6,382 nucleotides of DNA, taken from NCBI GenBank assembly GCA_030426875.1, contig JAUHXI010000089.1, forward strand, positions 1 through 6,382, in the 5' to 3' direction. The notes below the pieces were generated by a model. The model searched no databases. It was given only the letters and a program-made list of their open reading frames with translations, and was not told the DNA's origin. The DNA is from a bacterium. GTDB taxonomy: Bacteria > Patescibacteriota > Gracilibacteria > UM-FILTER-43-11. The position numbers were made by a program, and so were the translations under genes. The stretch's first letter is position 1. Each line of letters begins with the position of its first letter. Below, in pieces: positions 5,560-6,382 of the stretch.

Positions 5560-5970
5560 TTATAAGGTTTCTAATTTTTTCAAAAACATCTTGATGTCAT
5601 TTAAGCCTTGTTTCAAAACCTCATGAGCAATGTTAAAATCGATGTCAGCATAATCATGCGTGATGATGTTTCGAAAGCCTGTCATTTTAATCATTTGACT
5701 TTGCAGTGCTTCAGAAATGAAGCCGTCTTCTTTTAAAATCAAAAAATTTTCTGCCAAAGTGCTGGGTTTTCTCAGTGATTTAAAGCCAATGACACCCTCT
5801 GCCAAATCGATGGTTGATTGTATGGCTAAGTATAAATAACGTTCAAGCGCTCCCCTCAAATTTAAATCATGTTCCAGTTCATTCTTAGAGTAAGATTGAT
5901 AATGCTCCAAAATTTTTAAGTATTTTTTAACAGCGCTGATTTTATTTTCAAGAATGTCCGTATTTGTCAT
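5560..5970 (-). CDS. hepT: HepT-like HEPN toxin (DUF86), 136 aa
   Basis: Predicted toxin of the MntA/HepT toxin-antitoxin system. HEPN toxins of this family act as RNases in the cytoplasm and are silenced when MntA adds AMP to a tyrosine next to the active site. The protein is all-helical in appearance and carries the diagnostic R-x4-H-x-Y motif as R100NIITH105DY107; Tyr107 is the expected modification site. The length is normal for the family. Its ATG follows the mntA stop codon without a gap (TAAATG on the coding strand), so translation is probably coupled. This fits the rule that toxin and neutraliser are made together. No Shine-Dalgarno sequence precedes it. The catalytic motif is intact, so the toxin is probably functional. 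Confidence 0.92.
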   Translation of the reverse strand: MTNTDILENKISAVKKYLKILEHYQSYSKNELEHDLNLRGALERYLYLAIQSTIDLAEGVIGFKSLRKPSTLAENFLILKEDGFISEALQSQMIKMTGFRNIITHDYADIDFNIAHEVLKQGLNDIKMFLKKLETL

Positions 5971-6381
5971 TTAAGCAGCGGTTAGATTATTTTTTCGTAA
6001 GGACATCCTGAAATCAAAAAACCGGTTCAAAATCCGTGGTTCAACGATGATTTTATAGGGCTCTACTTCGTGAATCAGTTGTCCATCTACAATGACGTGA
6101 TAGGCTAGCTCTGGTGGAGTGTCTTTTGTCAGCACAACCACATCAATATGGTCACTTTTTAAAATCAAACCTATTTTAGCCATCAGCTCAACCCTGATTT
6201 CAAACGCTTTTTTAGCTGACATATCCTCCAAATGAATGGCAAAATCATAGTCACTCAAAGGCCCTTCATCTCCCCTAGCTCGTGAGCCAAAAAAGTAAGC
6301 AAGTTTCAAATCCTTGTAAGATGCCATCAGAGCGATGATTTGTGTCAGTGAACTCTGATCCATATGGCTTAACTTATCCAT
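5971..6381 (-). CDS. mntA: MntA-like nucleotidyltransferase antitoxin, 136 aa
   Basis: Minimal nucleotidyltransferase that is predicted to AMPylate and so neutralise the HepT toxin encoded directly downstream. It has the signature G-S-x10-D-x-D: G32SRARGDEGPLSDYD46, with metal-binding Asp44 and Asp46, and a third acidic residue in HIDVVVL (Asp80). The length matches single-domain MntA proteins. The ATG at 6381 is one base from the window edge, so upstream signals, the promoter and a possibly earlier start are not visible; Met7 (ATG at 6363) is an alternative start. It is the first visible gene of the leftward cluster and abuts hepT with no intergenic base. A stand-alone nucleotidyltransferase with another target is unlikely given this partner. 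Confidence 0.92.
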   Translation of the reverse strand: MDKLSHMDQSSLTQIIALMASYKDLKLAYFFGSRARGDEGPLSDYDFAIHLEDMSAKKAFEIRVELMAKIGLILKSDHIDVVVLTKDTPPELAYHVIVDGQLIHEVEPYKIIVEPRILNRFFDFRMSLRKNNLTAA

Positions 6382-6382
6382 T

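Overview
The window looks like a bacterial chromosome segment with compact gene spacing and the standard genetic code. TGA closes both dnaE and the redoxin gene, and in the redoxin the stop falls just after the family's usual PSMGC..KW ending. Almost no gene has a recognisable Shine-Dalgarno sequence, and riboflavin kinase is a stand-alone short protein rather than half of the usual RibF fusion. Together these hint at a Patescibacteria/CPR-type genome (for example Peregrinibacteria-like). That placement is inference with modest confidence.

Layout. Bases 1-2004 (+) hold the C-terminal half of DNA polymerase III alpha (dnaE), cut by the window edge. A strong-looking sigma70-type promoter overlaps the dnaE stop codon and points into a run of three small, AT-richer genes (2073-3691, +). 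They encode paralogous membrane proteins that share the leader sequence and an MSE(NPG)-type N-terminus, but have strongly diverged bodies built on membrane hairpins. A symmetric hairpin at 3698-3735 ends this run and probably also the opposing transcription unit.

From the right edge five genes run leftwards on the minus strand. They are an MntA-type antitoxin nucleotidyltransferase, a HepT HEPN toxin fused to it by a TAAATG junction, a CxxC redoxin, a riboflavin kinase, and an exported acidic protein with an extraordinary Tyr/Asp-rich tail. The first four are 0-22 bp apart and are probably one transcript; the exported protein lies 87 bp further on.

How they work together. MntA and HepT form a self-contained toxin-antitoxin pair. 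The redoxin and riboflavin kinase are both redox/cofactor functions, but no direct partnership is shown. The two most unusual parts are the three-gene tagged membrane-protein array and the Tyr/Asp-rich secreted protein. There is no gene-free stretch longer than 300 bases, and I saw no tRNA, rRNA, CRISPR array or insertion sequence.
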